DNA of 63,923 nt from Bacteroidales bacterium (GTDB taxonomy: Bacteria > Bacteroidota > Bacteroidia > Bacteroidales > UBA932): assembly GCA_017504965.1 (NCBI GenBank), contig JAFVQD010000007.1, forward strand, positions 1-63,923, written 5' to 3'. The notes beneath the pieces are model-generated. The model was not told the DNA's origin, searched no databases, and saw only the letters and a list, made by a program, of their open reading frames with translations. How positions within the stretch are numbered: position 1 is the stretch's first letter; every line of letters begins with the position of its first letter. A program made the position numbers and the translations under genes. Below, piece by piece: positions 54,455 to 63,232 of the stretch.

Positions 54455-56062
54455 TTATTTTCTATTTTCTATTGCAGCCTTCACAAACGCCACAAATAGA
54501 GGGTGTGGATTCTCCGGAGTACTCTTGAAATCAGGCAAAAACTGTACACCTATGAAGAAAGGATGTGCTGGGATCTCCACTATCTCCACGAGATTTGTAT
54601 CAGGGTTAAATCCTGTCGCTACCATACCGGCAGCCTCAAGCTGTTCAAGATACTCATTATTTACCTCATATCTGTGATGGTGACGTTCTGCCACTTCTGT
54701 CTTTCCATAAATTTTATGGGCGAGTGAACCCTCCTTGATCTGGCAGGTAAAAGCACCCAATCTCATAGTACCGCCTTTAATCATAGCAGTTTTCTGCTCT
54801 GCCATCAGATCTATCACAGGATATTTGGCATTTGGTTCAAGTTCAGTACTCTTGGCCTCTTTCAGACCCAAAACATTTCTTGCATACTCGACCACAGCCA
54901 TCTGCATACCGAGACAGACACCGAAATAAGGGACATTGTTCACTCTGGCATAGTTTGCCGCCAATGCCTTTCCTTCGACACCCCTCTCTCCAAAACCTGA
55001 TGCCACCAGAATACCATCCATACCTTTCAGCTTCTCCACTACATTCTCCGATGTCAGATGCTCACTCTGCACAGAAGTTACCTTTACCTTACATTCGTTC
55101 TCCGCACCTGCGTGGATAAATGACTCCTGAATAGATTTATATGCATCCTGCAACTCCACGTATTTACCCACAAGGGCAATATTGATGGTAGTTTTAGGTT
55201 TATTCAGCTTCGCAATGAATGCCTCCCACTTCTCCAGATTAGGCTCGGGAAGATTCTTCAGCCCCAGATGCTCGATAACCACCTCGTCAAGTTTTTCCTC
55301 CCTCATCATAAGAGGCACTTCGTAGATGGTTTTGGCATCCATAGACTCTATAACAGCATTAGGTCTTACATTACAGAACAATGCCACTTTTCTCTTGGCT
55401 TCAGCAGAGATATGGTGCTCGGTACGGCAAACGATAACGTCAGGCTGAAGACCATTCTGCTGCAAAAGTTTTACTGAATGCTGGGTAGGCTTGGTCTTGA
55501 GCTCTTTCGCTGCACTCAGGTAAGGTACCAGGGTCAGGTGAACCAAAAGAACGTCATTCTCCGGAAGTTCCCACTGCAGCTGACGCACAGCCTCCACATA
55601 TGGCAGTGACTCTATATCACCTACAGTACCGCCAATCTCTGTAATCACCACATCATAGTTTCCACTTTTGCCCAGAAGGAGCATTCTCCTTTTGATCTCA
55701 TCGATAATATGGGGAACCACTTGAACAGTCTTGCCCAGATAGGCACCTTCCCTCTCTTTATCGATAACTGTACGATAGATTCTGCCTGTAGTGGTCGTAT
55801 TTGACTTCGAAGTATGTATATTCAGGAATCTCTCATAGTGACCCAGATCCAGGTCAGCTTCAGCACCATCTTCTGTCACATAACACTCACCGTGTTCATA
55901 AGGATTCAGCGTACCGGGGTCCACATTGATGTATGGATCAAATTTCTGAATGGTAACTCTAAGATTTCTAGCTTGAAGGAGCTTTGCTAAAGAAGCAGAG
56001 ATAATACCCTTACCCAATGACGAGGTAACTCCACCCGTAACGAATACATACTTTGCTGACAT
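54455..56062 (-). CDS. pyrG: CTP synthase
   Basis: This enzyme makes CTP from UTP and glutamine. From MSAKYVFVTGG the protein is 535 residues. It has the synthetase domain with VTGGVTSSLGKGI and DPYINVDPGTLNPYEHGE, and the class I amidotransferase with catalytic Cys in YFGVCLGMQMAV (about 385) and the late His/Glu. The longer upstream ATG at 56239 would overlap the divergent promoter and is rejected. Confidence 0.97.
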   Translation of the reverse strand: MSAKYVFVTGGVTSSLGKGIISASLAKLLQARNLRVTIQKFDPYINVDPGTLNPYEHGECYVTEDGAEADLDLGHYERFLNIHTSKSNTTTTGRIYRTVIDKEREGAYLGKTVQVVPHIIDEIKRRMLLLGKSGNYDVVITEIGGTVGDIESLPYVEAVRQLQWELPENDVLLVHLTLVPYLSAAKELKTKPTQHSVKLLQQNGLQPDVIVCRTEHHISAEAKRKVALFCNVRPNAVIESMDAKTIYEVPLMMREEKLDEVVIEHLGLKNLPEPNLEKWEAFIAKLNKPKTTINIALVGKYVELQDAYKSIQESFIHAGAENECKVKVTSVQSEHLTSENVVEKLKGMDGILVASGFGERGVEGKALAANYARVNNVPYFGVCLGMQMAVVEYARNVLGLKEAKSTELEPNAKYPVIDLMAEQKTAMIKGGTMRLGAFTCQIKEGSLAHKIYGKTEVAERHHHRYEVNNEYLEQLEAAGMVATGFNPDTNLVEIVEIPAHPFFIGVQFLPDFKSTPENPHPLFVAFVKAAIENRK

Positions 56063-56094
56063 ATCGAATAAATTTAGTGTTCTATACGGGGATA

Positions 56095-56102
56095 CAAAAT
56101 TA
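56095..56102 (-). promoter_or_regulatory. -7 box of pyrG
   Basis: Minus-strand TAATTTTG matches TAnnTTTG, 33 bp before the chosen pyrG ATG. Confidence 0.5.
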
Positions 56103-56113
56103 TGGATTTTTTC

Positions 56114-56121
56114 TAATTTTG
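56114..56121 (+). promoter_or_regulatory. -7 box of the thioesterase/reductase operon
   Basis: TAATTTTG matches TAnnTTTG, 33 bp before the ATG at 56154. It lies 12 bp from the pyrG box on the other strand. Confidence 0.5.
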
Positions 56122-56153
56122 CAATCGGAAATTTTGACTTTTTACAGAGTAAG

Positions 56154-56891
56154 ATGAATAAATATACGAAAGAATTGACTGTTCTGAGCTCTGAAACAGA
56201 CAGCAATAAAAACCTGAAAATATACTCCTTTCTATGCAATACTCAAGAGCTTGCCAATGATCATGCCATTAACCTGGGTTTCGGATACGACAGGCTGATA
56301 CAGAAAGAGTGCGCTTGGGTACTCTCAAGACTCAAAGCTAAGTTTCTATACTCACCCAAATGGCAGGACAAATATACCATCACCACCTGGCACAAAGGGA
56401 TGCAGGGTCTCTTCTCTGTCAGAGATTTCTCATCGTCACTGGCATCAGACCCCGGTAATCCGGTCATCGTGTGCACATCCAGCTGGCTTATTATGGACCT
56501 GAACACCCGTCGTCTGCAGAGGGCAGAACACGTACTTGGAGAGGACATCTTCACCACTGCACACCACGAAGATGCGATGGAAGAGGCGTGTGGAAAGCTT
56601 GTATTCCCAAAAGATATGGCACTGGTAACCAGCCATAAAGTGGTTTTATCAGACATCGATATGAACCAGCACACAAACAATGCCAAATATATGGAGTGGG
56701 CATTCGATGTACTTCCCACCGATGTGACACTGCACTCAGAAGTGGATGAATTCCAGATCAACTTCAACAAAGAGTCCAAAATCGGCGATATTATAGACTT
56801 CCATGTAGCCTCCCCAGATGACAATATATATATGGTAGAGGGAAAAAGAGATGGAGAATCGATATTCCAGACACTAATCAAATTCAAATAA
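56154..56891 (+). CDS. Acyl-ACP/acyl-CoA thioesterase (FatA/B hot-dog type)
   Basis: This enzyme hydrolyses an acyl thioester. The 245-residue protein is a double hot-dog with the family segments TITTWHKGMQGLFSVRDF and SWLIMDLNTRRLQR in the first half. The second-half motif DIDMNQHTNNAKYMEW (167-182) contains the Asn and His of the active site. Annotated relatives act on acyl-ACP. It heads an operon with a steroid-reductase-family membrane protein (3-bp gap) and an Old Yellow Enzyme, so an acyl-CoA such as a bile-acid or fatty-acid CoA is also possible. Confidence 0.85.
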   Translation: MNKYTKELTVLSSETDSNKNLKIYSFLCNTQELANDHAINLGFGYDRLIQKECAWVLSRLKAKFLYSPKWQDKYTITTWHKGMQGLFSVRDFSSSLASDPGNPVIVCTSSWLIMDLNTRRLQRAEHVLGEDIFTTAHHEDAMEEACGKLVFPKDMALVTSHKVVLSDIDMNQHTNNAKYMEWAFDVLPTDVTLHSEVDEFQINFNKESKIGDIIDFHVASPDDNIYMVEGKRDGESIFQTLIKFK

Positions 56892-56894
56892 AGT

Positions 56895-57653
56895 ATGTTC
56901 CCTGACACATATAAAACAGCCATTATAGTGATGGCGGTCATAGCGGTGATTGTCTACATCGCCCTCCAATATTTCAAAGCGGGATACGGATATCTCAGAA
57001 CACCCAAATGGGGCCCGTCTATCCCTAACAAGCCGGCGTGGATATTGATGGAGTGTCCGGTATTCCTGATTATGGTAGCTCTTATGATAAAATACTGGGA
57101 TAATACAAATGCAGTAACCGTCACTATGGCTACACTCTTTCTGATACACTACTTCCAGAGATCCTTTATATTTCCACTGCTTATCAAAGGTAATAGCAAA
57201 ATGCCTGTAGCGATCATCCTGATGGGTGCCACTTTCAATGTCATCAATGGCATCCTTATAGGTTTGTGGCTATTCAAATACTCCTCATATGATACAGAAT
57301 GGTTCATATCTCCACAGTTCATTATAGGGACCATCATTTTCATATTCGGTATGTTTGTAAATCTCCAGTCAGACTACATCATACGCCACCTGCGCAAACC
57401 GGGCGACACCAGACACTACATACCTAAAGGTGGAATGTTCAAATACGTATCCTCAGCCAACTACTTCGGAGAGATAACCGAATGGTTTGGATTTGCCATC
57501 CTCACCTGGTCTCTCCCAGGAGCTCTGTTCTGCATCTGGACATTTGCAAATCTGGCACCCAGAGCCAAATCTCTATATAAAAAATATACAGAGGAATTCG
57601 GCGAAGAGTTCACTTCACTTAAACGTAAAGCTGTAATACCATTCATATACTAA
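56895..57653 (+). CDS. Steroid 5-alpha-reductase-family membrane protein (DUF1295)
   Basis: This 252-residue membrane protein has about six helices. Its C-terminal segment at 174-206 (YIPKGGMFKYVSSANYFGE, then EWFGFA) is the hallmark of the 3-oxo-5-alpha-steroid 4-dehydrogenase family, where it forms the NADPH and substrate site. Members reduce the delta-4 bond of 3-oxo steroids, but also long-chain enoyl lipids and sterol side chains. It lies between a thioesterase gene (3 bp) and an Old Yellow Enzyme gene (5 bp). Gut Bacteroidota 5-alpha-reductases have been reported from this family; the substrate here is inferred from context. Confidence 0.85.
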   Translation: MFPDTYKTAIIVMAVIAVIVYIALQYFKAGYGYLRTPKWGPSIPNKPAWILMECPVFLIMVALMIKYWDNTNAVTVTMATLFLIHYFQRSFIFPLLIKGNSKMPVAIILMGATFNVINGILIGLWLFKYSSYDTEWFISPQFIIGTIIFIFGMFVNLQSDYIIRHLRKPGDTRHYIPKGGMFKYVSSANYFGEITEWFGFAILTWSLPGALFCIWTFANLAPRAKSLYKKYTEEFGEEFTSLKRKAVIPFIY

Positions 57654-57658
57654 ACGAT

Positions 57659-58894
57659 ATGAGCACCATTAACGACAAAGTTTTCACTCCCGGAAAAATA
57701 GGCCCGATTGAGATTAAGAACAGGACTATCAGGGCATCTGCATATGAAGGGATGGCAGACGGCCATACCCCTACCAGACAACTCATTAACTATCATACAT
57801 CTGTGGCCCGCGGAGGGATCGGTATGACCAGTGTGGCATACGCAGCAGTAACCAAAAGCGGCCTATCATTCCATAGACAGCTCTGGATGAGGGAAGAGAT
57901 CATCCCCCAATTGAGAGAACTTACAGACTCGATTCACCAGGGTGGAGCCAAAGCTTGTGTACAGCTTGGCCACTGCGGCAATATGTCACACAGAAGATAC
58001 TGCGGCTGCCGTCCGGTAGGTGCTTCAGGTGGATTCAACCTCTACTCCCCAACATTTGTCCATGGACTGAAAAAGGATGAGATCGAGCAGATTGTCAAAG
58101 ACTTCGGTAATGCAGTACGCATAGCCAGAAAAGGTGGTTTTGACGCTGTGGAGATACACGCAGGACACGGATACCTCATCTCACAATTCCTCTCTCCATA
58201 CACAAACCACAGAAAAGATGAGTTCGGCGGCTCCTTGGAGAACAGAATGAGATTTATGGATATGGTAATGAAAGAGGTGATGGAGGCAGCAGGCGACGAT
58301 ATCGCAGTGCTGGTAAAAACCAACACGAGGGATGGATTCAAAGGTGGAATGGAGGTAGATGACTGCATAAAAGTGGCCAAAAGGCTCCAGGAGCTTGGGG
58401 CACATTGCCTTGTACTCAGCGGAGGCTTCGTGAGCAAAGCCCCTATGTATGTGATGAAAGGGAGGATGCCTATGCGCACTCTCTGGGGATATATGCCCTG
58501 GAAATCTTTATGGTGGCTTAAGATCGGCATTGCGTTAGCAGGGAAACTGCTTATTAAGAACGAACCTTTCCAGGAGGCCTTCTTCTACGACGACGCCATC
58601 AAATTCAGGGAGGCGCTGGATATGCCATTAGCATTCGTAGGAGGACTCAACTCTGTAGAGTCGATAAATAAAGTGATGGAGGCGGGATTTGATTTTATCC
58701 AGATGGCACGACCACTTGTATATGACCCTGAATTTGTGAACAAACTGAGGGATGGCAAAGTGACTAAATCGGGTTGTCAGCACGCCAACTACTGTGTAGC
58801 ACGCATTTGGAACTACGATATGCAGTGCCACGAACATTGTCAGGTGGCAAGATTCCAGAAGAAGGAACTCGAAAGAAATATCAGAAAGGGTTAG
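57659..58894 (+). CDS. NADH:flavin oxidoreductase (Old Yellow Enzyme family), possible 5-beta-reductase
   Basis: This FMN-dependent ene-reductase is a 411-residue TIM barrel. The usual site is visible: His167 and His170 in EIHAGHGYLISQFLSP, then NHRKDEFGGSLENRMRF (183-199), and FIQMARPLVYDPEF late. Cys373, 379, 390 and 394 form a C-terminal cluster, but the spacing (x5, x10, x3) differs from the Cys-x2-Cys-x3-Cys-x11-Cys of the 2,4-dienoyl-CoA reductases, so an iron-sulfur cluster is uncertain. No C-terminal FAD/NADH domain is present. It starts 5 bp after the steroid-reductase gene, like the paired reductases reported in bile-acid-converting Bacteroidota. Confidence 0.88.
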   Translation: MSTINDKVFTPGKIGPIEIKNRTIRASAYEGMADGHTPTRQLINYHTSVARGGIGMTSVAYAAVTKSGLSFHRQLWMREEIIPQLRELTDSIHQGGAKACVQLGHCGNMSHRRYCGCRPVGASGGFNLYSPTFVHGLKKDEIEQIVKDFGNAVRIARKGGFDAVEIHAGHGYLISQFLSPYTNHRKDEFGGSLENRMRFMDMVMKEVMEAAGDDIAVLVKTNTRDGFKGGMEVDDCIKVAKRLQELGAHCLVLSGGFVSKAPMYVMKGRMPMRTLWGYMPWKSLWWLKIGIALAGKLLIKNEPFQEAFFYDDAIKFREALDMPLAFVGGLNSVESINKVMEAGFDFIQMARPLVYDPEFVNKLRDGKVTKSGCQHANYCVARIWNYDMQCHEHCQVARFQKKELERNIRKG

Positions 58895-59733
58895 TTAAGT
58901 CTCACTACCCTTATACCATTTTTAGCGTAGTCAGCGATAGTTTGTCTGTCGATGACTACCTTTTTTTCTTTAAATGATGCGTGAATGAACTTCAGCTCTC
59001 CCTTATCCCAATAAGCCAGAGCCACGTGAGAGATATCGAGGCCCTCCACATTTGACCTAAAGCAGATGATGTCACCATTACGGATTTGGGATTCGCACTC
59101 TTTTATTTTATCCTGAGGGATAAAGTAGTACGGACCACTTTCATTCAGAACCCGTTCCACATTTCGTATCTCCCTGATCAGATCAGGATAGTCCTTAAGC
59201 TGTTTGTAACTATCGGAGTGAGTGGACATATAAGAGAAAGTCTGATTAAGCGGCTCTCCCAGATCTGAAGTAAACTCTTTCATATACCCCCTGTCACTGT
59301 TCTGTATAATCCACTCAGAAGTATAATGTATACGGGAAGTATATCCATCTACTTTACCATCACGATATCTGAACTCCCTGATATGATTACAATAATCTTC
59401 AAATGAAGGGTGTGCATCTTTAGCTGTAATGGCCAGAGCTATACACATCTCCACGAAAAGGATACAGTCGGTCTCCCTCATATTGATGGTGAGCATTTCG
59501 GGCTCATGCTCCAGTGTGGCAGCGACATAGGGTGTCCCGAGAAGATGAAGGGCTATCTCTGTAACCAGCTCGTTCATAGGAAGATGAGAACTATTCCTCA
59601 CGTGTGTTACCACATCATAGAAAATAGATGGATCCTTTTCGTCATATCTGACATTTTGATTTTGAGCTGAAGAGTGGAAAAATGCCCCCGACAAGAGAAC
59701 AATAATGGCTACAAACGATTTGAAACACTTCAT
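58891..59733 (-). CDS. DUF1460 family protein (NlpC/P60-like amidase)
   Basis: This predicted exported cell-wall amidase or peptidase starts MKCFKSFVAI (an ATG at 59754 is possible) and is about 280 residues. After a signal peptide (about 1-24) it has the DUF1460 pattern: catalytic Cys in RETDCILFVE (about 90) and the His in DISHVALAY (about 240). YFIPQDKI and GDIICFRSN are also typical. Its 3' end overlaps the OYE gene by 4 bp (convergent). Confidence 0.85.
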   Translation of the reverse strand: MKCFKSFVAIIVLLSGAFFHSSAQNQNVRYDEKDPSIFYDVVTHVRNSSHLPMNELVTEIALHLLGTPYVAATLEHEPEMLTINMRETDCILFVEMCIALAITAKDAHPSFEDYCNHIREFRYRDGKVDGYTSRIHYTSEWIIQNSDRGYMKEFTSDLGEPLNQTFSYMSTHSDSYKQLKDYPDLIREIRNVERVLNESGPYYFIPQDKIKECESQIRNGDIICFRSNVEGLDISHVALAYWDKGELKFIHASFKEKKVVIDRQTIADYAKNGIRVVRLN

Positions 59734-59763
59734 CTTAATAATATATTTAATCAAAATATAATC

Positions 59764-60094
59764 AAAAAAGGGCGGAACGATAAGCCGAGTTCTGTACCTG
59801 TTGCCAGGCCTCTATCATTTATCTAAGCAGCCTACCCCCCGACAACGGACGAGCAATCCTTAAATGTCGGTATATTTGGCCTTGCAGGTCGCAGGAGCAT
59901 ACCCGGATAATGTCGCCATTACCCGTTGTGGGCTCTTACCCCACATTTTCACCCTTACCTCCGAAGAGGCGGTAATTTTCTGTTACACGATCCATAAACT
60001 TACGCCTATCTGTGCTTTCCACAGTGCGATGCTCTACCCTGTCCGGACTTTCCTCCCCCATCCTAAGATGGCAGCGATAGAGTGTTCCACCCAA
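59764..60094 (-). ncRNA. rnpB: RNase P RNA (bacterial type A)
   Basis: This is the ribozyme that trims tRNA 5' ends. On the minus strand the P1 helix forms between GGGTGGAAC at the 5' end and GTTCCGCCC near the 3' end. The invariant core GAGGAAAGTCCGGAC lies just after the start (about 60041-60055), and the ACAGAA..GGCTTA 3' core is present. The RNA ends in a T-run. The promoter box is at 60099-60106. Confidence 0.96.
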
Positions 60095-60098
60095 GACG

Positions 60099-60106
60099 CA
60101 AAATTA
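60099..60106 (-). promoter_or_regulatory. -7 box of rnpB
   Basis: Minus-strand TAATTTTG, with the RNase P RNA 5' end about 6 bp downstream. It is head-to-head with the HAD-gene promoter at 60120-60127. Confidence 0.65.
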
Positions 60107-60119
60107 TAAATAAAATTCT

Positions 60120-60127
60120 TATTTTTG
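60120..60127 (+). promoter_or_regulatory. -7 box of the HAD phosphatase gene
   Basis: TATTTTTG matches TAnnTTTG, 21 bp before the chosen ATG at 60149. Confidence 0.5.
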
Positions 60128-60148
60128 CGCTCCTTAAAAAAAGTAAAT

Positions 60149-60799
60149 ATGACAAAGAGATTTTCACACATAATCTTCGATATAGACGGGACCCTTATTG
60201 ACACAGAAAAGACAAGTATGCTCTCTCTCCAGCAGACTGTAAGGGAGAGGCTGAATAAAGAGGTACCATACGAAGAGCTGGTGAAAGTGTTCGGTTTCAC
60301 TTCAGAAGAGGCTGTAAAACTCATAGGGTTTAAAAATCCGGAATCGGACCTGCAGAGATGGGAAGAGCTCTATCTGGCCAACAGATATCTTGCGAAGCCA
60401 TATCCTGGTGTGGATGATCTGTTGCCTTACCTTAAAAAAGAGGGGTACCATATGGGGCTGGTTACATCCCGCAACAAACTTGAACTCCAGGCAGATAAGA
60501 TCTTGGAAGGGTGGAAGGAGGCAGGATATTTCTGCTCTATCATAGGCTCATCTGACACAGAGAGGGCTAAACCTTACCCAGATCCCCTTATAGAGTATAT
60601 GAGAAGGCACAATGCCAAGCCTCAGGAGTGCATATTTATAGGTGACACTATCTTTGATGCCAAGTGTGCCAATGCTGCAGGTCTGACATTTGCCCTTATA
60701 GAATGGAGAAAGCCGGCCGATCCTGCCCTGAATCAAGAGGCAAAATCTTTGGCCGACTTTATCGTCCATAATACAGATGATATCCTGGCTATCATCTGA
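60149..60799 (+). CDS. HAD-family phosphatase (Gph/PpaX-like)
   Basis: This cytoplasmic phosphatase is a 216-residue protein from MTKRFSHIIF. Its motifs are FDIDGTLID (nucleophile Asp and acid Asp), VTSRNK (motif II), Lys in RAKPYPDP and FIGDTIFDAKCANAAG (motif IV). The helical cap (about 20-85) places it with phosphoglycolate phosphatase or pyrophosphatase PpaX; the exact substrate is open. The upstream ATG at 60125 would overlap the promoter box, so it is not used. Confidence 0.9.
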   Translation: MTKRFSHIIFDIDGTLIDTEKTSMLSLQQTVRERLNKEVPYEELVKVFGFTSEEAVKLIGFKNPESDLQRWEELYLANRYLAKPYPGVDDLLPYLKKEGYHMGLVTSRNKLELQADKILEGWKEAGYFCSIIGSSDTERAKPYPDPLIEYMRRHNAKPQECIFIGDTIFDAKCANAAGLTFALIEWRKPADPALNQEAKSLADFIVHNTDDILAII

Positions 60800-60828
60800 T
60801 TCATTCCGCTACCAAGTCGCAGAATCCC

Positions 60829-62508
60829 CTACTCCACAAACAACATCTTATAATACTTCGCAGTAAGCTTCTCACCTGTAGCCTGCTCGATCATATCATT
60901 CCACTCGTACCTCATACCGGGTTTGAAGACATATTCCTGCAGCCAAGTACCGATAACCTTCGGATTCTCGGTGTAGCAGTCATATTTCATATCACCGGTT
61001 CTGGTAATGTTTGTCACGATGAAATGCTGGAACTGCGCTGCAAGCAAGGCTCCCAGCTGATAATTGTGATAGTAGCAAGGATAAAGGGCAATATGGATCT
61101 TGGATGCCCAGTCAGGGCTGTTTCGACCCTCAGGTCTGCGCATCATCTGATATTTCTCCACTATATCCCACCAAAGCTTGTTCAAGTCCTGCTCAGGATT
61201 TGCATACATCTCTTTCTCAAATCGATATACCACCTGAGTCCAGCGAGAGAACACCAATTGCTGCAGTCTGTACGATTTGAAGCAGTCCTCTTTAATCTTG
61301 TTCTTCTCCTGCTCTGAGATACCAAGATTCAACTGCATCCACTCAGGATTGCGAGAGAGGCGTTCGAATAGCATTGCGACAGCTTCAGTAGTGAATGTAT
61401 GCGCAGCATCCCTCAAAATATATGGATTCTCGGGGCAGTCGTGACCCAAAGCATAGACAGCGTGGCCGAACTCATGCAGCATAGTACTCATCCATTGCTC
61501 ATTCTGAGCTATATTGCATAGGACTCTGACATCCCCTTCACCATCAATATCGGTACAGTAGGCGTGCTGGTTCTTCTTCTCCTTAGGATACAGGTCACTC
61601 CGTTTCATAATGCTCTCCACATCCATACCCAAACTCTTGTAGAAATCTGTAGTCAAAGCCTCCAGATCCTTACCTTTATAATATTTGTCCAGCTCCACCG
61701 GATAGAGATTTGGTGCCTCCTGGAAAAATCTGTTCTGATAGTGCCAAGGCATCAGTTTCTCCTTAGGGAGACGATATCTTTTAGAGAATTTCTCATCCAT
61801 CTCGTCCTTAAGGGCTGCAAAACCGTCACGGGTCATCTCATCAAGTTCATCAAAAAGGGCAGATATCTCCTGAGGATCCTGACCGGAAAGTTTAAGACTC
61901 ATAGTGTGATAATTGTCAAAACCGAGCTCGTGTGCCACCTTGTTTCTCAGACGGACGATCTCCAGAACATCTTCAGCCACTACATCACCGATAGCCTTAT
62001 GGGCTCTCCAAACCTCCTCAAGATCTCTGTTATTGGTAGATTTCTGAAGGATCTCCTCGACTTTATTGTCATTGATAGGTTTCCCTTTATAGATAGCTCT
62101 GAACTCAGAATATTTCATCTCCAGAGCAGACTCCTTCTCGATGATAAGATTGAGGAGTGCAGTATCGGCCTGATTGCTCAGATACGAATCATAAAGGACA
62201 TCAAGCTCCCTTTTAAGGATAGGGTCCTCTATCTTACCGCTCTCCTTGAGTGCTTTCAATTTATTGAACACCACCTTATCAGAGAACACCTCTGTCATCT
62301 TCATACTGGCCTCTGAATACCTCTGAAAATCTGCAGGATCACCGGTGATGGAACCATCCCAGGAAGCCTCTGCTGCCACCTTACGAAGAGGAATAATCTG
62401 CTCCTCTACCTCTTTGATAATCTTTTCCAACTCCATCTCTTTTTTATTTGTGCAGCTCTCCAGCATCAGGAAAGAGGCTGCGATAATCATTAATAAAACC
62501 TTTTTCAT
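60829..62508 (-). CDS. M2 family zinc peptidyl-dipeptidase lipoprotein (ACE-like)
   Basis: This exported dipeptidase is related to angiotensin-converting enzyme. From MKKVLLMIIAASF the protein is about 559 residues with a lipobox (LESC, Cys about 19). The helical fold contains RLRNKVAHELGFDNYHTMSL and the zinc motif HEFGH in MLHEFGHAVYALGHD (about 370), where ACE has HEMGH. A later Glu in FTTEAVAMLFERLSRNPEW would complete the metal site. Length is short for M2 and fits the bacterial type. Divergent from the NUDIX gene. Confidence 0.9.
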   Translation of the reverse strand: MKKVLLMIIAASFLMLESCTNKKEMELEKIIKEVEEQIIPLRKVAAEASWDGSITGDPADFQRYSEASMKMTEVFSDKVVFNKLKALKESGKIEDPILKRELDVLYDSYLSNQADTALLNLIIEKESALEMKYSEFRAIYKGKPINDNKVEEILQKSTNNRDLEEVWRAHKAIGDVVAEDVLEIVRLRNKVAHELGFDNYHTMSLKLSGQDPQEISALFDELDEMTRDGFAALKDEMDEKFSKRYRLPKEKLMPWHYQNRFFQEAPNLYPVELDKYYKGKDLEALTTDFYKSLGMDVESIMKRSDLYPKEKKNQHAYCTDIDGEGDVRVLCNIAQNEQWMSTMLHEFGHAVYALGHDCPENPYILRDAAHTFTTEAVAMLFERLSRNPEWMQLNLGISEQEKNKIKEDCFKSYRLQQLVFSRWTQVVYRFEKEMYANPEQDLNKLWWDIVEKYQMMRRPEGRNSPDWASKIHIALYPCYYHNYQLGALLAAQFQHFIVTNITRTGDMKYDCYTENPKVIGTWLQEYVFKPGMRYEWNDMIEQATGEKLTAKYYKMLFVE

Positions 62509-62540
62509 AGTAACTATGTATTTATATACAAATATAACAT

Positions 62541-62548
62541 TATCTTTG
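62541..62548 (+). promoter_or_regulatory. -7 box of the NUDIX gene
   Basis: TATCTTTG matches TAnnTTTG and ends only 5 bp before the ATG at 62554, so the transcript should be almost leaderless. Confidence 0.55.
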
Positions 62549-62553
62549 CTGAT

Positions 62554-62964
62554 ATGGAAAATATTTACATCAAACCACACTACAGTGTCGTCGCAGCAGT
62601 AATCACACACTCAGACAGGACTTTCTGCGTACAGCGTGGTAAGACAAAGTATGAGTACACCTCATACAAATATGAATTTCCAGGGGGAAAAATAGAGGCC
62701 GGAGAATCAGAGGGGCAAGCCCTCGTCAGAGAGATCAGGGAGGAACTTCTCATCGACATCTCTGCCGACAAAAAGCTTGGCACTATACATCACGAATATC
62801 CCGACTTCGAAGTGACGCTCCATTTTTGGCAATGCTCACTTCTCGGTGGAGACATCACACTCACAGAGCATACACAAGGGCAATGGCTCACATCAGAAGA
62901 GATGGGGAAAATAGATTGGGTCGAAGCAGATAAAAAATTTATATATGGGAACAATAACAGGTAA
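62554..62964 (+). CDS. NUDIX hydrolase (MutT-like, 8-oxo-dGTP diphosphatase candidate)
   Basis: This enzyme hydrolyses a nucleoside diphosphate-X compound, likely oxidised dGTP. The 136-residue protein has the Nudix box from Gly45 to about residue 67 (GGKIEAGES, then REIREEL). Its start, VVAAVITHSDRTFCVQR, matches the MutT group. The only usable ATG lies 5 bp after a promoter box. Its end overlaps the next gene by 20 bp. Confidence 0.92.
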   Translation: MENIYIKPHYSVVAAVITHSDRTFCVQRGKTKYEYTSYKYEFPGGKIEAGESEGQALVREIREELLIDISADKKLGTIHHEYPDFEVTLHFWQCSLLGGDITLTEHTQGQWLTSEEMGKIDWVEADKKFIYGNNNR

Positions 62965-63232
62965 AATTCAGGAATCGAACGGAAGCACCACATACCAATA
63001 TCAGACAGACTCGGAGGTGTGTTCACATATGATCACCATCACAATTGATGGAGATACCATCGAGAAAGTACAATATCTGGGCGGATGCAGCGGAAACACC
63101 CAAGGTGTAGCCGCTTTGGTTAAGGGGATGAGAATAGATGAAGCAATATCCCGCCTCCAGGGGATCAAATGTGGAAGGAAAAGCACCTCCTGCCCTGACC
63201 AGCTTGCCAAAGCTCTCCTATCTATAAAATAG
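62945..63232 (+). CDS. TSCPD domain protein (TIGR03905 family)
   Basis: This small protein of unknown biochemical role carries the C-terminal TSCPDQLAKAL motif (81-91) named for the family, which is also found at the end of class II ribonucleotide reductases. The N-terminal half has VCSHMITITIDGDTIEKVQY and GGCSGNTQGVAALVKGM, with conserved Cys and His that could bind a metal. It is 95 residues. It overlaps the NUDIX stop by 20 bp and ends convergently with the cyclo-ligase. Confidence 0.9.
   Translation: MGTITGKIQESNGSTTYQYQTDSEVCSHMITITIDGDTIEKVQYLGGCSGNTQGVAALVKGMRIDEAISRLQGIKCGRKSTSCPDQLAKALLSIK

Noticed and set aside
56154-56891. Calling the thioesterase a housekeeping FatA-type enzyme unrelated to the operon
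   Set aside because: The 3- and 5-bp spacings strongly suggest shared transcription, so a linked role is kept open, though not proven.
61564-62316. 250-residue plus-strand frame opposite the M2 peptidase
   Set aside because: Antisense shadow; Leu/Ile-rich with no family match.
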